This document shows positions 32,138-39,909 of a stretch of DNA of 64,000 bases, piece by piece (positions within the stretch are counted from its first letter, which is position 1; the number at the start of each line of letters is the position of its first letter). The DNA is from JAXMHQ01 sp046346665 (lineage in GTDB: Bacteria; Verrucomicrobiota; Verrucomicrobiia; Limisphaerales; JAXMHQ01). The notes beneath the pieces were generated by a model that was not told the origin of the DNA, searched no databases, and was given only the letters and a program-made list of their open reading frames with translations. The translations under genes and the position numbers were made by a program. The DNA is taken from the NCBI GenBank assembly GCA_046346665.1, contig JAXMHQ010000022.1, positions 1 through 64,000 on the forward strand, written 5' to 3'.

Positions 32138-34261
32138 ATGAGCAATTCGCAACGTCTGGGCAAATTAATCGACTCCCTGGGCATGGAAGTCATCTCGGCG
32201 CAAGCCGGTTCCAACCAGGGCCAGTTCCCCATCCTCGATCTCCTCGGGAATATCCGCGACGAAACCGCCGGCAAACCCGAGTTCGCCAACATCCACACGG
32301 CCTGCGCCCAGGCCTGGGATAAAACCGTCGTCATCATCGAGTCGGGCAAGGATTTCACCGCCGAAGACGTCACCGCACTGAACGCGCTCCTGGATCAACT
32401 CCAACACTGGCTGCAACCGGCATCTCCCAAAGCGCCTCCTGCCCACCCGGAATCCAACCATCCAGTCATCCAACAATCCAGTCCGGCTTCCTCCCCGGCA
32501 CCCACCGCGCCCGCCGCCGACGCGCCGCTCTCGCTCAACCTCGACGACGCCGATCTGCTCAAGGAATTCCTGACCGAATCCCGCGAGCACCTCGACAACA
32601 TCGAACAGGGCGTGCTGGTCCTGGAAAACAGCCCGGACGATGCCGAGATGTTGAACACCATCTTCCGCGCGTTCCATACCTTCAAAGGCAGCGCCGGATT
32701 CCTGAATCTCACTCCCATCAATTTGCTCGCGCACGTCCTGGAATCGCTCCTCGACCTCGCCCGCCAGCATAAACTCGCCATCAACCGCGAGGTCATCGAC
32801 CTGATCCTGCGCGGCCGGGATGTGTTGAAGAAGTTCCTGGATGAAATCGAAGCCCAGGTCAGCGGCAACACCCCGCTCGCCCCCATCCTCATCCCCACAG
32901 AGCAACTCAAAGCCTCCGTGCGGCGCATGATCGATTCCACCACCAGCGCAACGCCTGCCGCGCAAGCGTCATCCATCAATCCAGCGATCCATCAATCCAG
33001 CACAGCTCCCGCTCCCACGGCCGAACCCGACGAGAAGTCCCCGGCGGACGCGCCCACCGAGTCGCGCCCGGTCACCGGCCCGTCACTGGTCAAGGTGGAC
33101 ACGAGCAAACTCGACTCGCTTCTCGATCTCGTCGGCGAAATGGTGATCGCCCAGTCCCTCGTCGGACAGAATGTCAGCCAGCTTTCCGGCATCAGCCAGC
33201 AGTTCGCCCGCAATTTGAATCATCTCGGACGCATCACGCGCGACCTGCAGCGCGTCGGCATGTCCCTCCGCATGGTGCCCATCCGGAGCGCGTTTCAGAA
33301 AATGGCGCGCGTCACCCGCGATCTCAGCACGAAGCAGCAGAAAAAAGTTCAACTGCTCACCAGCGGCGAAGACACCGAACTCGACCGCGGCGTCGTCGAG
33401 GAGCTCAACGACCCCCTGCTCCACATGATCCGCAACTCGATCGATCACGGGATCGAGTCCCCTGAAAAACGCATCGCCGCCGGCAAACCCGCCCTCGGCA
33501 CCCTCCACCTCCGCGCCTACCACCAGGGCGGCAATATCGTCGTCGAAATCGAGGACGACGGCGCCGGACTCAACCGCGATCGCATCCTGGCCAAGGCCGT
33601 CGAACGCGGACTCGCCTCGCCCGGCGACACGCTGAGCGACGAGGACGTCTTCGGCTTCATTTTCGCCGCCGGATTTTCCACCGCCGAGAAAGTCACCGAC
33701 ATCTCCGGACGCGGCGTCGGACTCGACGTCGTCCGCCGCAACATCGAACGCCTGCGCGGCCGCGTCGAAATCTCGTCCAAACCCGGCAAAGGCACCCAGT
33801 TCAAAATCACCCTGCCGCTCACGCTCGCCATCATCGACGGCCTCATCGTCAAGGTCGGCGAGGAGCGCTACATCATCCCCACCCTCTCTGTCCGCGAATC
33901 GTTCCGGCCCACCGCCGACATGGTGTCGCGCATCCAGGACCGCGCCGAGGTCGTCAACGTCCGCGGCCGCCTCATCCCCCTGCTCCGGCTCTACGAATTC
34001 TTCGGACTCAAACCCGTCTCCGACAAAATCACCGACGGCATCATCATCGTGGCGCAATCCGGCGCCGGCCTCCGCTGCCTGCTCGTCGACGGCCTCCTCC
34101 ATAAGCAGGAAGTGGTCATCAAGAATCTCAACGACATGATGGTCCACAAGAACCGCGCCCTCGCCGGCGCCGCCATCCTCGGCGACGGCCGCGTCGGCCT
34201 CATCCTCGACGTCAACATGCTCGTCAACCCCGAGCACCACGCCCCCGCCATCGCGGCCTAG
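32138..34261 (+). CDS. cheA: Chemotaxis histidine kinase CheA
   Basis: 707 aa from the ATG at 32138 (MSNSQRLGKLIDS). Order: a helical N-terminal domain of unknown role (1-95), linker, HPt (about 140-260) with the phosphorylated His180 in FRAFHTFKGSAGFL, linker, dimerisation P3 (SKLDSLLDLVGEMVIAQ), and the HATPase with N box (LLHMIRNSIDHGIE), G1 (EIEDDGAGL) and G2 (DISGRGVGLDVV). The C-terminus is a CheW-like P5 (GLIVKVGEERYIIPTLSV ... DVNMLV). A CheY-binding P2 domain is not evident. Both linkers hold dispersed-repeat DNA in frame (32450-32481, 32969-33000). It is divergent from fliW, consistent with a motility locus. Confidence 0.95.
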   Translation: MSNSQRLGKLIDSLGMEVISAQAGSNQGQFPILDLLGNIRDETAGKPEFANIHTACAQAWDKTVVIIESGKDFTAEDVTALNALLDQLQHWLQPASPKAPPAHPESNHPVIQQSSPASSPAPTAPAADAPLSLNLDDADLLKEFLTESREHLDNIEQGVLVLENSPDDAEMLNTIFRAFHTFKGSAGFLNLTPINLLAHVLESLLDLARQHKLAINREVIDLILRGRDVLKKFLDEIEAQVSGNTPLAPILIPTEQLKASVRRMIDSTTSATPAAQASSINPAIHQSSTAPAPTAEPDEKSPADAPTESRPVTGPSLVKVDTSKLDSLLDLVGEMVIAQSLVGQNVSQLSGISQQFARNLNHLGRITRDLQRVGMSLRMVPIRSAFQKMARVTRDLSTKQQKKVQLLTSGEDTELDRGVVEELNDPLLHMIRNSIDHGIESPEKRIAAGKPALGTLHLRAYHQGGNIVVEIEDDGAGLNRDRILAKAVERGLASPGDTLSDEDVFGFIFAAGFSTAEKVTDISGRGVGLDVVRRNIERLRGRVEISSKPGKGTQFKITLPLTLAIIDGLIVKVGEERYIIPTLSVRESFRPTADMVSRIQDRAEVVNVRGRLIPLLRLYEFFGLKPVSDKITDGIIIVAQSGAGLRCLLVDGLLHKQEVVIKNLNDMMVHKNRALAGAAILGDGRVGLILDVNMLVNPEHHAPAIAA
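32450..33000. repeat. Two in-frame CATCCATCAATCCAG-type repeats in cheA linkers
   Basis: Two separate short copies: 32450-32481 (ATCCAACCATCCAGTCATCCAACAATCCAG; peptide HPVIQQS) and 32969-33000 (CATCCATCAATCCAGCGATCCATCAATCCAG; peptide SSINPAIHQS). They are the complements of the GATTGATGGATTAATGG repeats found intergenically at 34269, 36325 and 44130. They flank the HPt domain. Confidence 0.85.
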
Positions 34262-34764
34262 CGGCAGCAGGTGGATGGGTGGATAATTGGATTGTTGGAT
34301 TCTTGGATAAGCACCCGCGTTCGTCCTCGTCCTCGTCCTCGTCCTCGATCCGTCCCCCGGTGGGGCGAGACTCCGTCGAGCCCTCGCATTTTACCCTGGA
34401 TAAATCGTTAAACCGTTGAATCGTAAAACGGGAGGGACGAGCTATGCGAGTCCCCATCTGATAGTTGAGGACAGGTTGAATGGTTGAACCGTTAAAAAGT
34501 TAAATCGGTCCGCGGCATTCCCAACCATTCAACCCTTTTAACCTTTTTAACTCTTCAACACCCCTCCCCCATGTCATCAATTTTTGCGATAACAAAACCC
34601 GCCTCTTTGTGGTCATATTGTAAGTTGTGCCGGGCATGGGCAGAAGATTGAGATGACATCGGACAGGTCTGCGGGCATTGCGGGGGATGGCCATAATCCC
34701 TCTTCCACAGGCTGGTTTGCGCCGATTTCGGAGGTCACCCGCAGTCTTCAAAGGAACCTTGCCC
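34262..34764. repeat. Repeat-rich intergenic region after cheA
   Basis: It contains GGTGGATGGGTGGATAATTGGATTGTTGGATT (34269-34300), a (GTCCTC)n tandem run (34320-34347), the 27-bp element GGTGGGGCGAGACTCCGTCGAGCCCTC (34359-34385), a GGGAGGGACGAG...GTCCCC element (34430-34456), and an inverted repeat of TGGTTGAACCGTTAAAAAGTTAAA with CCAACCATTCAACCC...TTTAACTC (about 34480-34558). No gene is seen. An AAGGAA ribosome site at 34751 serves the next gene. Confidence 0.75.
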
Positions 34765-36315
34765 GTGAAACCTAACTTTCTTAAACCGCGCCAGCCGCTC
34801 GACCCGTTGCTCGAAGCCGCCCGCCAGGCCTGGCTGCGCAAGGACGGGGAACAGGCCGTCGACCTGCTCAAAAAAGCCTCCCGCATGGCCCCCGGCAACG
34901 CGGGAATTCTTCTGCAGCTCGGTTACATGCACGGGATGCGATACGACTACGCATCCGCCACCGCCTGCTTCACGCGCGCCGTTCGACTGTCGGCCCGCAA
35001 ATCGGAGACCCTGGCCCTGATTGCCCGACAGGCGCTCGAGTTCGCGCGGCCGGAAATCGCCGAGCATTATTTCCAACTCGCGCTGGAACATCCCGACGCC
35101 TCGCCGGACCTGTGCGTCAGGCTGGGCGAACTCTACGAACGCCAGCACCGCCTCGACGCGTCGATGGAACTGGCCGAGCGCGCCCTCCGCCGCGACGCCC
35201 GCTGCTCCACCGCCCTGCTGCTCAAAGCGCGGCTCCATCGCCAGGCCCGGCGCTTGACCGATGCCGAAAATCTCGTCCGGCCGCTCCTGGAATCGCCCGA
35301 CCGCGAAACCCGCATCCGCGCCGGTTACCAGCTCGCCGCGGATCTGGACCGTCAAAATCGATGGGACGAAGCGATGGACCTGCTGCGCGATGCCAAGGCG
35401 CAACTCGAGCCGGAAGCGGCCGTCCTCCGGCCCCAGGCCGAGGAAGTGCGCCGGAAACGGCTGGAGATCCAATCGCATTCGTCCCGGGAAATGTTCAAGC
35501 GCTGGGCCGACGCCGCCGCCGACACGGTGGGGCAGGGTCCGCGCGTGGTGTTCCTCGCTGGTTACCCGCGCTCCGGCACCACGCTGCTCCAGGAAGTGCT
35601 CGATGCACACCCCGACATTGTCACCGCCGAGGAAACCTCCATCTTCCAGGCCGATGCCTGCAGCCGGCTCGCGCGCGGATTCGCCCCGGGACATCCCATG
35701 ATCTCCGTGCTCGAAGACAGCACCGCGAGCGCCCTGTCGGATTCCCGGCACAGGTATCTGGAACTGATGAAACGTTACCTCGGCGGACCGATCGAGGGAC
35801 GGACGTTGATCGACAAGAACCCGGACCTGACGACGCTGGTGCCGGCGTTCGTGCGCGTGTTCCCGGAAACGCGTCTGCTGATGGCGATCCGGGATCCGCG
35901 CGACGTGGTCCTGAGCTGTTACCTGCAGGCGCACCTGCCGCTCACTCGCGGCAGTGCGGCTTACCTCACCCTCGAGGATGCCGCGGAGGATTACGTCCAG
36001 GTGATGACAGTCTGGAAAACGCTGGCCCCGATGCTTTACAATCCCTACCTGGAGATTCGATATCGCGACGTGGTGGGCGACCTGGAACAAAGCTCCCGGA
36101 AGGTGGTGGATTTCCTCGGATTGGACTGGAACGCGGACCTGCTGCAATTCAACGAGCATTCCCGGACGAAACTGGTCCGATCGCCGACCTATGCCGACGT
36201 GCGGCAGCCGGTCTATACACGGTCCGTCGGCCGCTGGCGCCGCTACCGCAAATACCTCGAACCCGTGCTCCCCAAACTCCAGCCTTTCGTGGATGCCTTC
36301 GGATTCCCGCAGTAG
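34765..36315 (+). CDS. TPR-sulfotransferase fusion
   Basis: 516 aa from the GTG at 34765, chosen because AAGGAA lies 8 nt upstream; an in-frame ATG at 34687 is possible. Residues about 15-250 are TPR helices (QAVDLLKKASRMAPGNAGILLQLGYMHG; MELAERALRRDARCSTALLLKARL). Residues about 265-516 are a PAPS-dependent sulfotransferase, with the 5'-phosphosulfate loop AGYPRSGTTLLQEVLDAHP, IDKNPDLT and the 3'-phosphate segment AIRDPRDVVLSCY. This architecture is shared with TPST-like and bacterial TPR-sulfotransferases. The substrate is unknown. With the sulfotransferase at 28-30 kb it is the second such enzyme beside the flagellin locus. Confidence 0.88.
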   Translation: MKPNFLKPRQPLDPLLEAARQAWLRKDGEQAVDLLKKASRMAPGNAGILLQLGYMHGMRYDYASATACFTRAVRLSARKSETLALIARQALEFARPEIAEHYFQLALEHPDASPDLCVRLGELYERQHRLDASMELAERALRRDARCSTALLLKARLHRQARRLTDAENLVRPLLESPDRETRIRAGYQLAADLDRQNRWDEAMDLLRDAKAQLEPEAAVLRPQAEEVRRKRLEIQSHSSREMFKRWADAAADTVGQGPRVVFLAGYPRSGTTLLQEVLDAHPDIVTAEETSIFQADACSRLARGFAPGHPMISVLEDSTASALSDSRHRYLELMKRYLGGPIEGRTLIDKNPDLTTLVPAFVRVFPETRLLMAIRDPRDVVLSCYLQAHLPLTRGSAAYLTLEDAAEDYVQVMTVWKTLAPMLYNPYLEIRYRDVVGDLEQSSRKVVDFLGLDWNADLLQFNEHSRTKLVRSPTYADVRQPVYTRSVGRWRRYRKYLEPVLPKLQPFVDAFGFPQ

Positions 36316-36580
36316 CGGGACCGGAGTGGCGGATTGCTGGATTGGAGGGATCCATGGATCATCGGATTCCGGCGGCCGGCGTCGTCCTCGGTGGGGCGAG
36401 ACTCCGTCGAGCCCTGACCTGACTCACGCAGAAGTGCAGAGGACGCAGGGAAACAAAACCGCTCCCGCAGATCACGCGAATCACGCAGACTGAGGGGGAA
36501 CTGGAATGTTGGAGTCGTGGAGTGCGGGGGTGATGGGTGAAAAGGCTGGCCTGCCATCCGCAGCCCGATCGGGCGAAGGC
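36316..36580. repeat. Repeat-rich gap with a dispersed 27-bp element
   Basis: GGATTGCTGGATTGGAGGGATCCATGGATC (about 36331-36360), the element GGTGGGGCGAGACTCCGTCGAGCCCTGA (36390-36417) and TCACGCAGA-type short repeats (about 36422-36492). No gene is seen. Confidence 0.7.
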
Positions 36581-36655
36581 TGGAGCCAATGGCCGGGATT
36601 GAACCGGCGACCGACGGTTTACGAAACCGTTGCTCTACCGCTGAGCTACATTGGC
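36581..36655 (-). tRNA. tRNA-Thr (anticodon CGU)
   Basis: 75 nt including an encoded CCA. The acceptor GCCAATG pairs with CATTGGC, discriminator U. D arm GCTCAGCGGTAGAGC, anticodon arm ACGGT-TTCGTAA-ACCGT with anticodon CGT (reads ACG), five-base variable loop, and T arm GCCGG-TTCAATC-CCGGC. All stems are fully paired. Confidence 0.95.
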
Positions 36656-37285
36656 ATCCGACCCGAGCGGCGACATCTGGGCCCCTTGTGGGCCATCAGC
36701 ACATTCGCCGCAGGCCTAATCTGTAGCAAACGAGCCCGACCGAAGCAAGCCCGGGCGCAGCAATGGAGTGGTGGAGTGCTGGTCTGGCAAAAGCTCAGTC
36801 GGATATGGGAAAGTGCTTCGTAGAGCCATCCGAGGAAATGACGAACGCCCAACCGGCCGAGGTGCTCAGGCGCGTTATAGAGCAAAACCGGCAGATGTGA
36901 CGGTTCAACGATTTGCATTCTGGTCTCGCCAGAGCAAGAGGTTGATGCCCGGTCGATTACGTATATTTTAGTGTGTTTCTGGGCCTTATGGAGCGATTTT
37001 TGACCCTGTTTTTTTATCCATCCGCACCAGTTGCGACTGGCGACTGGCTGCCAACCAAACCGCTCGGTGGGCCGGTGATGCAACCCCGGTGGGGTTGATG
37101 TATGACAGCCTCCGGAGTACCAATGAAGTTCTGATCCGTGTTCCCTTTCGTGTGTTCCGTGTGTTCCGTGGTTAAAAGGTCCCCTGTGAAACGGGGATCC
37201 GCCAACTCATGTTGGCGGCTGCCGGACAGGTCGTCTCCCGCGTATTTGACCGGCCGGCGGGGACGCCGGCCCTACCGGCTCTGCT
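36656..37285. other. Intergenic region with no supported gene
   Basis: Codon use and lack of recognisable motifs argue against the short frames here. It contains short repeat-like stretches (GGAGTGGTGGAGTGCTGG at 36764-36781; CGTGTGTTCCGTGTGTTCCGTGG at 37150-37172) and part of a REP-like hairpin (CCGGCCGGCGGGGACGCCGGCCCTACCGG, about 37250-37278). Some of it is probably decayed sequence. Confidence 0.6.
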
Positions 37286-37323
37286 AAACAAAAAGGGTGA
37301 GCGATTTGTGGATCGCTCACCCT
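37286..37323 (-). terminator. Rho-independent terminator of the LamG gene
   Basis: On the minus strand a 12-bp perfect stem (AGGGTGAGCGAT with ATCGCTCACCCT, 6-nt loop; 37294-37323) is followed by a TTTTTGTTT tract. It sits 65 bp past the stop of the LamG protein. Confidence 0.93.
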
Positions 37324-37388
37324 TTGCTCTGCTACCCGGACCCGGGGACCGGGAGTCAACGGTCCCGTGCCCCAAATACCCAATCCAA

Positions 37389-39563
37389 TTACAGGCTCTT
37401 CAGACGGTAGAAGGCGGCCGGGTCGGTCGCGGGCAGGGTCACCGTGTTGGTGTTGCCGCTGACCGTCGGTGCCGTGCCCACATCCGCCCACGCGCCCGTG
37501 CCCAGTTGCGGCCGGGTCTGGAGCTGGAAGCTGGAGGTGGACACCCAGCTGATGACGATCTGGTTGCCCTGCGCCTTGGCGGCCAGGGTGGGAGGCGTGA
37601 TGACGGCGGACGTGGCCGGCGCGAGTTGCGCCGCCTGGATTTCCGCCAGCGTCAGGACCTTGTTGTAGATGTGGATTTCATCGATCGCGCCGCGGAAGGA
37701 GCGGACGTCACCGGCGGTTCCGGTGGAGTCGCTGAAGAACGCGGCGGTGCTGGCGTTGCCGACGGCCAGGGTTCCCGACGAATCAATCGTGCCCGCGGCG
37801 TAATCCGTGGTCCAATCGAGGGTCGCGGCCTGGCTGCCTGTGCCGAAGTAGAAGCTGACGTTCTGAGTCGGCTGGCTGCCGTCGTAACTGACGGCGAAGA
37901 ACACCCAGTTGGCGGCGCCCAGCGCGGGATCAGCGGTGACCAGGGGCGAGCTGACGGCGGGCGAGCTGTCGGGCCACTGGTTGACGCCAAGCTGGAGGTT
38001 GCCGCTCGCCAGTTGCACCAGGTCGAATCCGCGGTTCTGGGAATCCAGGCTGTAGACGATGCGGTTGCCGCCGTTGCCGCTGGTCAGGTCGGCGCTGTTG
38101 ATCCAGCCGCAGATGGTGAAGGCGGTCATAGGCCCCATGGTGCTGCCGTTGCCCACGAAGTTGGTGAACTGCACTTTCCGTCCGCCAGCCTGCGTGGTGT
38201 AGTCGGTGAACGTCCCGAAGTTGACCGAGCCGATGTTGGCCGTGGGGGCGTAAGGGCCGCTCGGGACGTTGGTGATCACGACCGGGAAGCCGTCGTGGAC
38301 GGCGAACACGCCGGTGCCCTGGAGATTGCCGGCGTCATTGGCCGGGCTGGCGGAGAGGGAGGTGAACACCTTGAGTCCGTTCTCAGGCAGGACAGTCAGG
38401 GTGACGGTGTCGCTGGCAAACGTGGCCGTGTAGGGGTTGCCGACGAAGACCTTCACCGACATGCTGCTCATGGCGGTGGTGGTGCTGGCGATGGTGAAGT
38501 TCGCGTTGGTGGCGCCGGTGACGTTCACTCCGTTGGTCTGCCACTGGTAGGTGATGGGCGCGCTGCCGGCGACCTGGACGCTGAACGTGGCGGGTTGGCC
38601 CTGGAAGGTGGTCAGGCTCACGGGCTGGCCGGTGATGGTGGCCGGGACGGGCGGGACGGCGCCGTTGAGCTGGGCTTCCTGGACTTCGGCCGCGGTCAGG
38701 GCGCGGTTGTAAACACGGAATTCATCCATGAGCCCTTGGAAGACGCGGCTCTGGCTGCCGGCGCCGGTGCCGGTGGAGAAGAACGAGCCGGGACCGGAAT
38801 TGCCGAGCGTCAGCGGCCCGGCGTTGGCGATGACGCCGCCGTAACCGGGGGCGCCGGTGTAGTTCCAAGCCGTGTCCAGGGCGGCGAGGTTGGTCGGTCC
38901 GCCGAAGAAATATTTGAGATTCCCGCTGGGGAGCGACGGATCATAAGTGACCGCGATGAAGACCCAGTTGGCTGCGCCGGCGGCGGGGTCGGCGGTGATT
39001 TTGCCCGGGGAACTGTAAGGTCCGGGGCCGGAGCCATCGGGCCAGCTATTGATGCCGATGCGCAGGGAGCCGTTGCCGAGCTGGACAAGGTCGAAGCCCG
39101 GGCCGTTGTCGCTGGCGAGGGCGTAGGCGATGCGGTTGCCGCCCCAGCCTTCGCTCAAGCTGCGTGCATTGACCCAGCCGCAGAGCGTGAATCCGCCGAC
39201 CAGGTTGGTTCCCAGGGAACCGTCCGCGACAAAGTTGGTGTTGACGAGGAGATTCACCTGCTGGCCGCCTTGCAGGGCGCCGAGGTTGCCGAAGTCGACG
39301 GAAGCGGTGTTGGGCACCGGGGTATAGATGCCGGTGGCGACGAGGTTGGTGAACTCGGGGTAGCCGTTTAACACCACGAACGAGGCGGTGCCCTGCAGCG
39401 ATCCCAGGTTGGTCGTCGACGTTCCGGAGCCTTCCTCGAATCGGAGGTTGGCGAGCGGCGTGGGCAGGGCCGCGTGCAGGGTGGCTGATGCCAGCAGGCC
39501 GGCCGCCACGGCGAGCCAGCGAGTGCGCGGACGCGCGCATTGATAAGTCAGGGCTTTAATCAT
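37389..39563 (-). CDS. Secreted LamG/concanavalin-like double-domain protein with Ig-like middle
   Basis: 724 aa from the ATG at 39563. A signal peptide (RWLAVAAGLLASATLHA) is followed by LamG-like jelly-roll 1 (about 35-270; FTLCGWVNARSL, NWVFIAVTYDPS, MDEFRVYNRALTAAEVQEAQ). An Ig-like domain follows (about 275-370; ITGQPVSLTTFQGQPATFSVQ), then LamG-like 2 (about 375-640; FTICGWINSADL, NWVFFAVSYDGS, IDEIHIYNKVLTLAEIQAAQ). A short C-terminal domain (about 650-724; TVTLPATDPAAFYRLKSL) is typical of verrucomicrobial secreted proteins. It probably binds carbohydrate or the cell surface. It has its own terminator and an upstream TTCCGGCATGCTAAC motif. Confidence 0.85.
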   Translation of the reverse strand: MIKALTYQCARPRTRWLAVAAGLLASATLHAALPTPLANLRFEEGSGTSTTNLGSLQGTASFVVLNGYPEFTNLVATGIYTPVPNTASVDFGNLGALQGGQQVNLLVNTNFVADGSLGTNLVGGFTLCGWVNARSLSEGWGGNRIAYALASDNGPGFDLVQLGNGSLRIGINSWPDGSGPGPYSSPGKITADPAAGAANWVFIAVTYDPSLPSGNLKYFFGGPTNLAALDTAWNYTGAPGYGGVIANAGPLTLGNSGPGSFFSTGTGAGSQSRVFQGLMDEFRVYNRALTAAEVQEAQLNGAVPPVPATITGQPVSLTTFQGQPATFSVQVAGSAPITYQWQTNGVNVTGATNANFTIASTTTAMSSMSVKVFVGNPYTATFASDTVTLTVLPENGLKVFTSLSASPANDAGNLQGTGVFAVHDGFPVVITNVPSGPYAPTANIGSVNFGTFTDYTTQAGGRKVQFTNFVGNGSTMGPMTAFTICGWINSADLTSGNGGNRIVYSLDSQNRGFDLVQLASGNLQLGVNQWPDSSPAVSSPLVTADPALGAANWVFFAVSYDGSQPTQNVSFYFGTGSQAATLDWTTDYAAGTIDSSGTLAVGNASTAAFFSDSTGTAGDVRSFRGAIDEIHIYNKVLTLAEIQAAQLAPATSAVITPPTLAAKAQGNQIVISWVSTSSFQLQTRPQLGTGAWADVGTAPTVSGNTNTVTLPATDPAAFYRLKSL

Positions 39564-39909
39564 GATTCTTTGATGTTGAAGTGCTCCGTTGATGCAACCC
39601 GCCTGTCGCGGACAACGGGGGCACAAGGTTTCAGTTCGTCATAGGATGGGTTAGCGGATTTGCACGCATCATAGGAGGTGGCGCTTCGGAAATCTTCCGG
39701 TGCAACCCCTGAATTCTTCCGGCATGCTAACAACCCCCCGCTGCCGCGCGGAATACCCCCGGCAAAGCCCCTGAAAACAGGGGCAAACCGCCGGCAGCGA
39801 TCCGCCCGGCGGCGCGAATTCCTGCATTTCAACCCGATTATTCCTGAATCCTAACATTTATCCTTCCTTCCCTCGCCTGCGCGTTTTCGGGGACTTAAGC
39901 TGTGAATCC
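39564..39909. promoter_or_regulatory. Divergent regulatory region with two copies of a shared motif
   Basis: Contains TTCTTCCGGCATGCTAAC (39714-39731) and TTCCTGAATCCTAAC (39841-39855), both matching the TTCCKGNATNCTAA motif seen before other secreted-protein genes. Also a CCCCTGAAAACAGGGG hairpin (39771-39786). No coding signal is seen. Confidence 0.55.

Noticed and set aside
36581..36655. tRNA-Thr as an integration site of a genomic island
   Set aside because: No integrase and no direct repeat of the tRNA 3' end was found within the window.
36646..37083. 145-codon minus-strand frame between the tRNA and the LamG terminator
   Set aside because: It overlaps the tRNA 5' end, is rich in Cys/Arg/His without a recognisable motif, and lies in repeat-like sequence. 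It could be a decayed gene but is not supported.
39560..39857. Small minus-strand frames (60-90 codons) upstream of the LamG gene
   Set aside because: They end on the LamG start region, show no domain, and overlap putative regulatory motifs; they are better read as promoter region.
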